Part shown: positions 5,616 to 12,507 of the stretch, piece after piece | Layout of the letters: every line of letters starts with the position of its first letter | Numbering within the stretch: position 1 is the stretch's first letter | Assembly (NCBI GenBank): GCA_002342545.1 | Contig: DDQE01000033.1 | Location: 1 to 14,112, forward strand | Length of the DNA stretch: 14,112 bases | DNA from: Caryophanales bacterium UBA2450 | Lineage (GTDB): Bacteria > Bacillota_I > Bacilli_A > RFN20 > CAG-826 | Reading direction: 5' to 3' | Program-made: the position numbers and the translations under genes | The notes under the pieces: generated by a model | Databases searched by the model: none | What the model was told of the DNA's origin: nothing | What the model saw: only the letters and a program-made list of their open reading frames with translations

Positions 5616-7226
5616 ATGCAAATTTATTATTTAAAAAATAATAAGAAGTTGAAGACTTCCGTGTCAAACTCTGACATGAAAGTCTTTTCAACTCATCATC
5701 ACGCTCGTCACGTAGTAAAAATTAAAGCTAAAAAGGATCTTACTTTATTAAAAGCGGAAAATAAGATTGCGTTCTATGTAAATCATAAAGATAAATATTT
5801 CTTAAATGGCTATCAATCTTGGACTGACACTGCAGAATTTTATTTATCTAAAAGAGAAAGAAACATTAAAAAGTCCCCGCATATCATTACCCATATGTTT
5901 GCGATGGATAAATATGGAGACTCTTCCTTTTATCATTATTCTATTAGAAAAAGCCATGGTTACGATATTTTTTATTCTAAAGGAACATTTGAATCATTCT
6001 TATATTCTTTAAACTTTGAGACAGCGTATTTAATAATTGAATTATTTAAAGACCAAAGATGTCTAAAACTTATCTCTGATGTTAAAGGGATTGAAATTAA
6101 AGAAGGTGAAGAGGTCACAATCTTTGATTATCGTTTCTTTAATTCTTATGAAGAAGGAATAGAAGAATTCAATGAGGACTTTCCACTTTTAAATAAAGAA
6201 AAGATTTTTGGCTATACATCTTGGTATAACTATTATCAAAACATCAATGAAGAAATTATATTAAGAGATTTAGACGCTTTGGATAATAGATTTAACGTCT
6301 TCCAAATTGATGATGGCTATGAAACTTATGTTGGAGACTGGTTAGAAGTTGATAAAACTAAATTTCCTAATGGATTAGAGCCTATCGTTAATAGAATTAA
6401 AGAAAAAGGATTTAAGCCTGGTATTTGGCTCGCTCCTTTTGCGGTTGAGACTAAATCTAAAATCTTTAAAGAACATCAGGATTGGTTAGTAAAAGACTCT
6501 AAAGGTAAACCAATAAAAACTGGTGGTAACTGGTCTGGATTTTATTCTTTAGATATTTATAATCCTAAGGCTAGAGACTATATCAAAAAATGCTTAAAGC
6601 ATTATATGGATATGGGCTTTGAATTCTTTAAATTAGATTTCTTATATGCATCTAGCTTAATCCCTTGTAAGGGAAAGAGTAGATGTCAAAATCAATTAGA
6701 TGCCTATAAATTACTAAGAGACACCTTAAAAGATAAATTAATCTTAGGGTGTGGGGCAAATATCATTAATTCTTATAAGAACTTTGATTATTTAAGAATC
6801 GGACCAGACGTCTCTTTAATTTTCGATGATGTCGCTTTTATGAGATTGTTCCATAGAGAAAGAATCTCTACAAAAGTTACTCTTCAAAATACGATATATC
6901 GTCATATCTTTGATCAACATTTATTTGGCAATGACCCAGATGTCTTCCTTCTTAGAGACGATAATATCAAACTTTCAAATAAACAAAGATATGCCTTAAC
7001 TAAGATTAACGCATTATTTGGTAGTGTCCTTATGACTAGCGACGATATCGCGACTTATGATGATAAGAAAAAAGAAATCTTAGAAGAGGCTTTACGTCTA
7101 TTTAAAAACGGAAAAGTCATTAATGTTAACCGTTTAAATAAAAAGAAAATCGCTATCGAATATGAATTAGATGGCGAAATCCATCATATGGTGTATAACA
7201 CCAAAAAAGGAGTGTTACATGAGTAA
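5616..7226 (+). CDS. GH36-family alpha-galactosidase-like glycoside hydrolase
   Basis: A 536-residue cytoplasmic enzyme (no signal peptide). The barrel begins near FGYTSWYNYYQNINEE (residues 198-213) and continues with FQIDDGYETYVGDW (229-242) and KPGIWLAPF (267-275). The nucleophile should be D341 in FFKLDFLY, and the acid/base D398 in LRIGPDV. These match GH36 alpha-galactosidases and the related raffinose-synthase-like enzymes. Most GH36 enzymes are near 700 residues; here the N-terminal beta domain is compact and the C-terminal domain minimal. The gene starts four bases after the symporter gene without a strong ribosome site and ends overlapping the next gene by eight bases, so translation is probably coupled. 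Intracellular hydrolysis of an imported alpha-galactoside is the likely role; substrate specificity remains open. Confidence 0.85.
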   Translation: MQIYYLKNNKKLKTSVSNSDMKVFSTHHHARHVVKIKAKKDLTLLKAENKIAFYVNHKDKYFLNGYQSWTDTAEFYLSKRERNIKKSPHIITHMFAMDKYGDSSFYHYSIRKSHGYDIFYSKGTFESFLYSLNFETAYLIIELFKDQRCLKLISDVKGIEIKEGEEVTIFDYRFFNSYEEGIEEFNEDFPLLNKEKIFGYTSWYNYYQNINEEIILRDLDALDNRFNVFQIDDGYETYVGDWLEVDKTKFPNGLEPIVNRIKEKGFKPGIWLAPFAVETKSKIFKEHQDWLVKDSKGKPIKTGGNWSGFYSLDIYNPKARDYIKKCLKHYMDMGFEFFKLDFLYASSLIPCKGKSRCQNQLDAYKLLRDTLKDKLILGCGANIINSYKNFDYLRIGPDVSLIFDDVAFMRLFHRERISTKVTLQNTIYRHIFDQHLFGNDPDVFLLRDDNIKLSNKQRYALTKINALFGSVLMTSDDIATYDDKKKEILEEALRLFKNGKVINVNRLNKKKIAIEYELDGEIHHMVYNTKKGVLHE

Positions 7227-8646
7227 AACAAGTTCAATTTTTAACAATCCTCAACCTAAAAAGGTTGTCAAAAAAGCTTATAAAAGCAAAAAGAAATTTA
7301 TTAAGTCTTATGGAGATGATTCTTCTAAAGACTATAAGATTTCCTTTAAAGAAATTCCTACTTTAGATTTTATTAATGCCTCTAATATTGTCTTTGGTGA
7401 ACAAAACCAAGAATTTGATAAGAAAGCATTAATTGTTGGAAATATCAGAATGGGATTTGGTCATTACCGTATTTCTATTGCGATGGCTAGCGCTGCTAGA
7501 GCGCTTGGTTATAAACCTTATTGGTTAGACTTAGCGAGTTTTGATGCTACTGGCTCTAAAATGATTAGAAAACAAAATGACATGTATTCTTTAGCGAGCC
7601 GCATCTCTCAAAAATCTAAACTATTCAATAAGTTAGTGTGGGAACCACTTAACTCTGAAGGTTTTAAAAAGATAAGTTATAACGCGAAAGACCAGGCTAA
7701 TAGTGAACTCTTAGTGCCTATATTTAGAAATATTCCAAAAGATATTCCTTATATCGCCACTCACGTCTGGCCATCTCAAGGAGCGATCCATGCAGGTATG
7801 ACTCACGTGGTGAACGCTATTCCAGATAACTGGCCAATGGGCTTACATTTATCAGAAGGAGCAATCCATACAGTACAAACTCCATTTGCCTATTTTGGTT
7901 ATAAGACTTTAAGAGGCTTTGATAAAAAGCCATTAAACGGTATTCCTGAAGAGCAACTTAAGATGGTGGGTTGTTTTATCGACCACGAACTTTTAGTGGA
8001 TCTAGAAGGCGATAATAAACGTAGAAAAGATAGAATTTCTAGCGGTAAACCACTTAGAATCCTTATGACCGTAGGTGGAGCCGGTGCCGGATTTGATATG
8101 TTCTTATCAATGGTGAGACACCTCTTACCTTACGTTAAGGAAAAGAAAGTGGCCTTATTTATCAACTTTGGTGATCACTTAAATGTTTATGAAAAGATGA
8201 TTAAGAAAGTCGAAGTGGAAACCAAGAACTACTTTAATGAATACGCTAAATTAAAAGAATTAGCTAAAGACATTAAAGAAGGTGATGCAGAAGGTATTTA
8301 CTGTATTTATAACAAAGACATCTTTGAAGCAGTCTATTCCACAAACTTATTAATGCCTGTGACTGACTTATTAGTTACTAAACCAAGCGAATTAGCCTAT
8401 TACCCAATTCCTAAACTATTTATGCGCCACATCGGTGGACATGAAGTCTATGGAGCGGTTAACGGACAAGAAAATGGAGATTCCACTCCAGAATGTCCTA
8501 CCAAAAAAGAAGCTAATGAGATGCTAGACCGTGTGATTAACGATAAAGAACTCATTCCACATCTATGTGACCGTATTGATGAACTTAAGAAACAAGGTCA
8601 TTATAACGGCGCTTATGAATGCGTAAAGCTCGCAGTTGGTAAATAA
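7219..8646 (+). CDS. GT-B-fold glycosyltransferase-like protein, function unknown
   Basis: About 475 residues. The ATG at 7219 has AAAAAAGGAG seven bases upstream and overlaps the GH36 stop by eight bases; an in-frame start at 7171 lacks such a site. After a basic N-terminal tail (residues 11-29), the first half has LIVGNIRMGFGHYRISIAMA (71-90), resembling the glycine-rich GxGH loop of MurG and monogalactosyldiacylglycerol synthase. The second half has ILMTVGGAGAGFDMF (281-295) and TDLLVTKPSELAYYP (382-396), at positions where GT28-type enzymes bind the nucleotide-sugar donor. There are no membrane segments. So a two-domain GT-B enzyme is likely, perhaps a glycosyltransferase, epimerase or phosphorylase working on the same sugar as its neighbours. 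I do not recognise a characterised homologue. A strong terminator follows. Confidence 0.6.
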   Translation: MSKTSSIFNNPQPKKVVKKAYKSKKKFIKSYGDDSSKDYKISFKEIPTLDFINASNIVFGEQNQEFDKKALIVGNIRMGFGHYRISIAMASAARALGYKPYWLDLASFDATGSKMIRKQNDMYSLASRISQKSKLFNKLVWEPLNSEGFKKISYNAKDQANSELLVPIFRNIPKDIPYIATHVWPSQGAIHAGMTHVVNAIPDNWPMGLHLSEGAIHTVQTPFAYFGYKTLRGFDKKPLNGIPEEQLKMVGCFIDHELLVDLEGDNKRRKDRISSGKPLRILMTVGGAGAGFDMFLSMVRHLLPYVKEKKVALFINFGDHLNVYEKMIKKVEVETKNYFNEYAKLKELAKDIKEGDAEGIYCIYNKDIFEAVYSTNLLMPVTDLLVTKPSELAYYPIPKLFMRHIGGHEVYGAVNGQENGDSTPECPTKKEANEMLDRVINDKELIPHLCDRIDELKKQGHYNGAYECVKLAVGK

Positions 8647-8659
8647 TATTAACTAACTT

Positions 8660-8691
8660 AACTCCCAGCAAGATCTAGTTGGGAGTTTTTT
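8660..8691 (+). terminator. Intrinsic terminator of the sugar operon
   Basis: Perfect eight-pair stem AACTCCCA (8660-8667) with TGGGAGTT (8680-8687), a 12-base loop and a T run continuing to 8691. It starts 13 bases after the last gene of the operon, so any plus-strand RNA beyond it needs its own promoter. Confidence 0.9.
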
Positions 8692-8697
8692 AATGGT

Positions 8698-8790
8698 TAT
8701 AATAAGGATATATTGACAATTCACTCGCGATGGTTTACTTTAATGATGTGTTTTGGGGCCTTAACCCTTAGGGTTTGGGCCTTTTATTAT
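8698..8790 (+). ncRNA. Candidate small plus-strand RNA facing the peptide gene (possible antitoxin RNA)
   Basis: This stretch lies between the operon terminator and a second terminator, so it looks like its own transcription unit. TATAAT at 8698-8703 could start an RNA of about 80 bases. Alternatively TTGACA (8713-8718), 17 bases, TACTTT (8736-8741), the segment conserved with 3179-3216, could be the promoter of an RNA of only about 40 bases. The end is a hairpin of AACCC/GGGTT flanked by GGCC arms (8757-8780), then TTTTATT. The hairpin covers the last codons of the opposite-strand peptide gene, so the two RNAs would pair at their 3' regions, as in some type I toxin-antitoxin systems. Existence and start are inferred. 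Confidence 0.45.
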
Positions 8791-8835
8791 GCTGGCGAGC
8801 AGACACAATAGGAACAGAATTAGTAATGTTTCCAT
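8761..8835 (-). CDS. Small hydrophobic peptide, candidate type I toxin
   Basis: A 24-residue gene. The ATG at 8835 is preceded by GGAGG at 8848-8844 with exactly eight bases between, the strongest ribosome site in this part of the window. The peptide begins METLLILFLLCLLASI, one uninterrupted hydrophobic segment able to enter a membrane, and ends in a short polar, basic tail KGPNPKG. Length, single helix and basic tail fit type I toxins such as the Fst and TxpA groups, though I cannot match it to a named family. Its stop codon sits within the stem of the convergent plus-strand terminator. The shorter repeat copy lacks the peptide. A leader-less chance ORF is the alternative, but the ribosome site argues against that. 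Confidence 0.5.
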   Translation of the reverse strand: METLLILFLLCLLASIIKGPNPKG

Positions 8836-8993
8836 ACGTCATTCCTCCATTCACATTCCTTCTAAGTAATTTTCACTACCGAAGATATAGAAGCAAGACC
8901 AACAAAGAACATTCTCTTCAGTAAGTTACTCACTTACCTAGAAGAGTAGAAACCATCTAACTGCGTCTAGTTATGATAAGTCCCTACATTATA
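8836..8993 (-). promoter_or_regulatory. Promoter box and long structured leader of the small peptide gene
   Basis: On the minus strand TATAAT (8993-8988) lies in a block conserved in both repeat copies; no good -35 is visible, only upstream A/T tracts. A transcript starting near 8981 would have a leader of about 145 bases. Within it CTCTTC and GTAAGT (8914-8926 as read on the plus strand) pair with ACTTAC and GAAGAG (8932-8946), a 12-pair interrupted hairpin with a five-base loop. TTCACTACCGA at 8872-8882 nearly repeats TTCACTCGCGA at 8720-8730 (9 of 11), so the plus-strand RNA might also pair with this leader if it starts near 8709. Confidence 0.4.
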
Positions 8994-9069
8994 TATAGAG
9001 TAGTTTTTTCGATTTTTTTGTAAAAAAAGTTTTTGATAGTACAAAAAAACTGGAGTTATACAAAGTATA

Positions 9070-9103
9070 AAAAAATCTCACTTTTTTCGTGAGATTATTT
9101 TTT
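9070..9103. terminator. Bidirectional terminator after the second TetR gene
   Basis: ATCTCAC (9075-9081) pairs with GTGAGAT (9089-9095) around a seven-base loop. On the minus strand it is followed by TTTTTTATAC and terminates the TetR gene, whose stop codon touches the stem. On the plus strand it is followed by TATTTTTT, so it can also stop transcripts arriving from the left. Confidence 0.85.
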
Positions 9104-9664
9104 GACTTCTAATTTGAAGATGTTTGAATAAGTGAGATCTGTTAACTCTTTAACAATATCTTCTTTGTTGCCTTTCGCGTAGACAATCCACCTAGACATC
9201 ACTCCATAAATTCCAGAAAGAATATAGATAACTCTATTCGTGTTGTTAGGAGAATCTAACAAATATTTTTTTAGATGCTTTTGAATATCGGAAATAATGT
9301 TAATAGAGTAGCCACTAAGACTATTATCAGTTAAAAAGATACGGTATAACTCGATATTGGCGTCGATTTTGTTGATTAATTTTTCAAAAAGACTATACAA
9401 ATCTGACTTATGAATCCTTTTTACAAATAGAGAATCGATGTCGCTAATAAAGGCATTTTCTCCATAAGTATTTTTAACAATAGATAAGGCAATATCTTCT
9501 TTAGATTCATAATGTAGATAAATAGTGTTTCGATTAACTTGAGCCCTATTTGCGATATCAATGATCTTTACTTTGGAGTATCCTTTTAATTCAATTAAAT
9601 CCATCATTGCACTTTCAATCGCGGCTTTAGTTTTTCTAGTTCTTAAATCTTCCATACTAGGCAT
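9095..9664 (-). CDS. TetR/AcrR-family regulator divergent from degV-fakA
   Basis: About 189 residues. The N-terminal helix-turn-helix is typical of TetR proteins: RTRKTKAAIESAMMDLIE, then KIIDIANRAQVNRNTIYLHY and ESKEDIALSIV (roughly residues 8-64). The C-terminal domain is helical and resembles the group of TetR proteins found near dihydroxyacetone-kinase-like genes, which fits its neighbour FakA with a DhaL-like domain; this subgroup call is tentative. The ATG at 9664 has no clear ribosome site, and an ATG at 9655 is equally possible. It is transcribed away from degV-fakA with back-to-back promoters and most likely controls both directions, perhaps in response to a fatty acid or acyl derivative. 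Confidence 0.85.
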   Translation of the reverse strand: MPSMEDLRTRKTKAAIESAMMDLIELKGYSKVKIIDIANRAQVNRNTIYLHYESKEDIALSIVKNTYGENAFISDIDSLFVKRIHKSDLYSLFEKLINKIDANIELYRIFLTDNSLSGYSINIISDIQKHLKKYLLDSPNNTNRVIYILSGIYGVMSRWIVYAKGNKEDIVKELTDLTYSNIFKLEVKK

Positions 9665-9681
9665 TTTACTATAAATGTCGC

Positions 9682-9740
9682 TTAATAGGCAAATGCTAAT
9701 TATTGTCTATTGATATATTAGTTATATTTATATATAAATA
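9682..9740. promoter_or_regulatory. Divergent promoters of tetR and degV-fakA with palindromic operator candidate
   Basis: Plus strand: TTGATA (9710-9715), 17 bases, TATAAA (9733-9738). Minus strand: TAGACA (9709-9704), 16 bases, TATTAA (9687-9682). The two -35 boxes abut head to head. A perfect 16-bp palindrome, TATTTATATATAAATA (9725-9740), covers the degV -10 box and nearly matches the one in the other TetR promoter (3362-3377). It would be well placed to silence degV-fakA when bound. All of it is A and T, so chance is a concern. Confidence 0.5.
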
Positions 9741-9769
9741 ATCATTGTGTGCAAGATAGGAGGACATGT

Positions 9770-10678
9770 ATGTCAAAATTTGCAATTATTGGAGATTCAA
9801 CTTGTGATCTCACAACTGAATTAAGAAAAGAACATGATATTGATTATGCGAGAATGAGAGTCTCATGGACATCAAAAGATAAGAAAGAACACGAAGTCTG
9901 GGCCTCATTAGATTGGCAAGAAGGTATTTCTCACAAAGAATACTTTGATATGCTCGCTAGTGGAACTAGAGTCTTTACTAGCCAAGTTAGTGAACAAGAA
10001 TATGATGAAGTCTTCGGACGTCATTTAGAAGCTGGGGAAGATGTATTATACATTTCCTGTAGCTCTGCTTTAAGTGCTTCGGTTCAACTCGCTACTAGAT
10101 TAGTTTCTAAATACGAAAAACAATATCCAGGAAGAAAAGTGGTTATTGTTGATCCACTAAATTCCTGTATGGGCCAAGGTATGATGCTTTTAAAGGCTGA
10201 TGAAATGAGAAAAGCTGGCAAGAGCTTAGAAGAAACCGCTGCATGGTTAGAAGAACATAAACTTGAATATAACCAAATCGCTACTGTTGAAAACTTAACC
10301 ACCTTAAAGAATGCTGGTAGAGTTAAAGCTTCTAAAGCCTTCTTTGGCAACTTATTTGGTGTTAAACCAATGTTAATTAGCGATGCTAAAGGAAATAACT
10401 ACGCGATTGAAAAACAAAAAGGTAGAAGAAATGCCTTATTAAGAATTGTAGAAATGGCTAAAGAATTAGCAATCAATCCAGAAACTAGTACTTGCTGGAT
10501 TTCTGAAGCAGAATGTAAACCAGAAGATATTGATTTATTAGTTTCTAATTTAAAGACTGCTGTGAAATTCAAAGAAGTTAATGTTGTTCCTATGGGACCA
10601 ATTATTGGTGGCACCACTGGTAAAGGTACAATCGGTGTTTATTTCTTTGGCAAAAAAGTTGAAGTTGTTGGTGAATAA
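9770..10678 (+). CDS. DegV-family fatty-acid-binding protein (FakB-like)
   Basis: About 302 residues. The ATG at 9770 has AGGAGG (9758-9763) six bases upstream, so an in-frame GTG at 9749 is rejected. DegV signatures are present: GDSTCDL (residues 8-14), TSQVS (70-74), YISCSSALSASVQ (94-106) and the C-terminal GPIIGGTTGKGTIGVYF. These proteins hold one fatty acid in a buried pocket and present its carboxylate to the kinase FakA for phosphorylation. FakA is encoded five bases downstream, which strongly supports this role. The C-terminal loop, usually with HxGPG-like residues in FakB, reads TTGKG here, so the contact with the carboxylate or kinase may differ. The promoter is shared with a divergent TetR gene. 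Confidence 0.88.
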   Translation: MSKFAIIGDSTCDLTTELRKEHDIDYARMRVSWTSKDKKEHEVWASLDWQEGISHKEYFDMLASGTRVFTSQVSEQEYDEVFGRHLEAGEDVLYISCSSALSASVQLATRLVSKYEKQYPGRKVVIVDPLNSCMGQGMMLLKADEMRKAGKSLEETAAWLEEHKLEYNQIATVENLTTLKNAGRVKASKAFFGNLFGVKPMLISDAKGNNYAIEKQKGRRNALLRIVEMAKELAINPETSTCWISEAECKPEDIDLLVSNLKTAVKFKEVNVVPMGPIIGGTTGKGTIGVYFFGKKVEVVGE

Positions 10679-10683
10679 TTAAA

Positions 10684-12369
10684 ATGATCACTAAAACATT
10701 AAACGGAAGCACTTTTAAATCACTCGTTGTTTCTGGCGCTAAATGTTTAAGAGATAATATCGAAGAAGTTAATAACTTAAATGTTTTCCCTGTTCCTGAT
10801 GGCGATACTGGTACTAATATGTGTCACACCATTGAAGGAGGGGTAGCATCTGTTAAAGGTGTTAATTCAGAAAAACTCTCCGATATTTGTAAACCAATGA
10901 GTAGTGGAATGTTACTCGGAGCTAGAGGAAATTCGGGCGTTATTTTAAGTCAAATATTTAGAGGCATTTGTAAAGGCCTTCAAGATAAAGAAGAAGCAAC
11001 TGCGCTTGATTTAGTAAGAGCCTATGAGCTTGGAGTTAAACAAGCTTATGGTGCAGTTGTGACCCCAGTTGAGGGAACAATTTTAACAGTATTTAGAGAA
11101 GCTACTGAATACACTGCTGAACATATTGACTTTAACAGCACAATTAATGATTTTTATCATTTTCACCTGCAAAAAGCCGCTCAAAGTTTAGCAAATACGA
11201 TAAATTTACTTCCTGTTTTAAAAGAAGCCGGTGTTATTGACTCTGGTGGAGCAGGATATGTAAGAATCGTTGAAGGAATGATCAAATTCTTAGAAGGTGA
11301 AGAAGTTGATTTATCCTTTATTGAAGATAGCAAATCCGAGACTAGTGTAGAAACTTCTTCCACAGTTGATTTCTCCGCTTTTGGACCAGATGATGAATTA
11401 AAATTTGGTTATTGTACTGAGTTCATTTTAAGACTTCAAAACTCCAAAGTTGATATCGAAAACTTCGACATTCAAGAAGTCATTGATATCTTAAATGGAG
11501 ATGACATTAAAGGTGATTCAATTGTTGCCTTATGTGATGATAGTGTAGTCAAAGTTCACGTTCACACTAAAGATCCAGGAAAAGTTTTAGACCATATGCG
11601 AAAGTTTGGTGAGTTCCTCACTATTAAAATTGAAAATATGGCTCTTCAACACAATGAACAAATTGGTGATACCGAACTTGAAGCCGAGAGACTTAAAGAG
11701 CATAAAAAATATGCAGTTGTCGCTGTCGCTACTGGAGATGGCATTAAACAACAATTCACTGAATTTGGAGTTGATGCCATTATTGATGGTGGACAATCGA
11801 TGAACCCATCTACTGAAGACTTTATTAAAGCCTTTAAATCATTAGATGCCGAAAATATTATTGTCTTCCCAAATAATAAGAATATTATTATGGCCGCTAA
11901 ACAAGCTGCAGCCTTATATAAAGGAAGCCATGTAGAAGTAATTGGTTCTACAACCATTCCTCAATGTTATAGCGCTTTAACAATGCTTGATTATTCTAGT
12001 GATGACTTAACAATCATTGTTGGTAACTTCAAAGAAGCGATTGACCGTGTTAGTAGTGGAGAAATAACCACCTCTATTAGAAATACTACTGTTAATAAGG
12101 TAGAAATCAAAAAAGGTGATTATATTGGTATATTAGACGGTAAGCTTTTAGTTAGTAACAAAGACAAACTTGAAGCTCTTAAATCTTTAATTAGTAAAGT
12201 TAAAGATATTGACGAGAAAGAAGTATTAATCATCTTGTGCGGTAAAAACGTTTCTGAAGAAGAAAAAGAATCACTTCAAGAAATGTTATCAGACTCCTTT
12301 CCACAACTTGAATGTGGTGTGATGGATGGAGGACAAGACGTCTACGATTATTTGTTCTCGATCGAATAA
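10684..12369 (+). CDS. fakA: Fatty acid kinase subunit FakA (DAK2/YloV family)
   Basis: A 561-residue protein, the usual length for FakA/YloV. The N-terminal DhaL-like kinase domain has NVFPVPDGDTGTNM (residues 33-46), whose aspartates (D39, D41) bind the Mg-ATP, and MSSGMLLGARGNSGVILSQI further on. A middle domain includes FGYCTEFILRL and VVKVHVHTKDPG, and the C-terminal DegV-like domain includes VAVATGDG and DAIIDGGQSMNPSTEDF. With a FakB-type partner it phosphorylates fatty acids to acyl-phosphates for membrane lipid synthesis. The gene follows degV by five bases without a strong ribosome site, so coupled translation is likely. A T-tailed hairpin closes the operon. Confidence 0.92.
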   Translation: MITKTLNGSTFKSLVVSGAKCLRDNIEEVNNLNVFPVPDGDTGTNMCHTIEGGVASVKGVNSEKLSDICKPMSSGMLLGARGNSGVILSQIFRGICKGLQDKEEATALDLVRAYELGVKQAYGAVVTPVEGTILTVFREATEYTAEHIDFNSTINDFYHFHLQKAAQSLANTINLLPVLKEAGVIDSGGAGYVRIVEGMIKFLEGEEVDLSFIEDSKSETSVETSSTVDFSAFGPDDELKFGYCTEFILRLQNSKVDIENFDIQEVIDILNGDDIKGDSIVALCDDSVVKVHVHTKDPGKVLDHMRKFGEFLTIKIENMALQHNEQIGDTELEAERLKEHKKYAVVAVATGDGIKQQFTEFGVDAIIDGGQSMNPSTEDFIKAFKSLDAENIIVFPNNKNIIMAAKQAAALYKGSHVEVIGSTTIPQCYSALTMLDYSSDDLTIIVGNFKEAIDRVSSGEITTSIRNTTVNKVEIKKGDYIGILDGKLLVSNKDKLEALKSLISKVKDIDEKEVLIILCGKNVSEEEKESLQEMLSDSFPQLECGVMDGGQDVYDYLFSIE

Positions 12370-12377
12370 AAAGTAAG

Positions 12378-12402
12378 ACACTCCTCGTGAGTGTTTTATT
12401 TT
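12378..12402 (+). terminator. Intrinsic terminator of degV-fakA
   Basis: ACACTC (12378-12383) pairs with GAGTGT (12389-12394) around CTCGT, followed by TTTATTTTAT. It lies eight bases after the fakA stop codon and separates it from the abiE promoter. Confidence 0.85.
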
Positions 12403-12408
12403 ATATAC

Positions 12409-12507
12409 TTTTGTCACAAAATTATAAAATATTTATAAATAAATATTATTATAAAAATATTTTGTCACAAAATTTACATTTTTAATTAAATAAGTTATAA
12501 TTGAAGC
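12409..12507 (+). promoter_or_regulatory. abiE promoter with two identical palindromic operators
   Basis: Two identical 15-base sites TTTTGTCACAAAATT occupy 12409-12423 and 12460-12474, each a palindrome around a central C, 51 bp apart, about five helical turns, with only A/T-rich DNA between. The second touches the -35 box of a near-perfect promoter: TTTACA (12473-12478), 17 bases, TATAAT (12496-12501). Initiation six to seven bases on falls at 12508, the first base of the abiEi ATG, and no ribosome site exists, so the mRNA is probably leaderless. AbiEi proteins are known to repress their own promoter at inverted repeats, which fits well. Confidence 0.75.

Larger units (their letters stand above)
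8713..9032. repeat. Repeat element, fuller copy (matches 3179-3310)
   Basis: The two outer blocks match the copy at 3179-3310: 8713-8750 at the left (34 of 38 identical) and 8949-9032 at the right (GAAACCATCTAACTGCG, ACATTATATATAGAG and a T-rich TTTTTTTGTAAAAAAAG). The middle, 8785-8948, is present only here and holds the small peptide gene, its ribosome site and a long hairpin. It is visibly richer in G and C than the flanks. Both copies keep the plus-strand hairpin and the minus-strand TATAATGT box. Confidence 0.6.

Noticed and set aside
8730..8771. Plus-strand mini-ORF ATG GTT TAC TTT... (MVYFNDV...)
   Set aside because: The equivalent position in the other copy is ACG, not a start, and there is no ribosome site.
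8713..8814. Plus-strand TTG-started frame beginning LTIHSRWFTLMM across the conserved block and terminator
   Set aside because: It has a weak AAGGA four bases upstream in this copy only, runs through a terminator hairpin, and the other copy has no ribosome site and a different end.
8863..8913. Minus-strand mini-ORF (MFFVGLASISS...) upstream of the hydrophobic peptide
   Set aside because: A GAAGAGA-like site is too close to its ATG and there is no other support; it could at most be a leader peptide.
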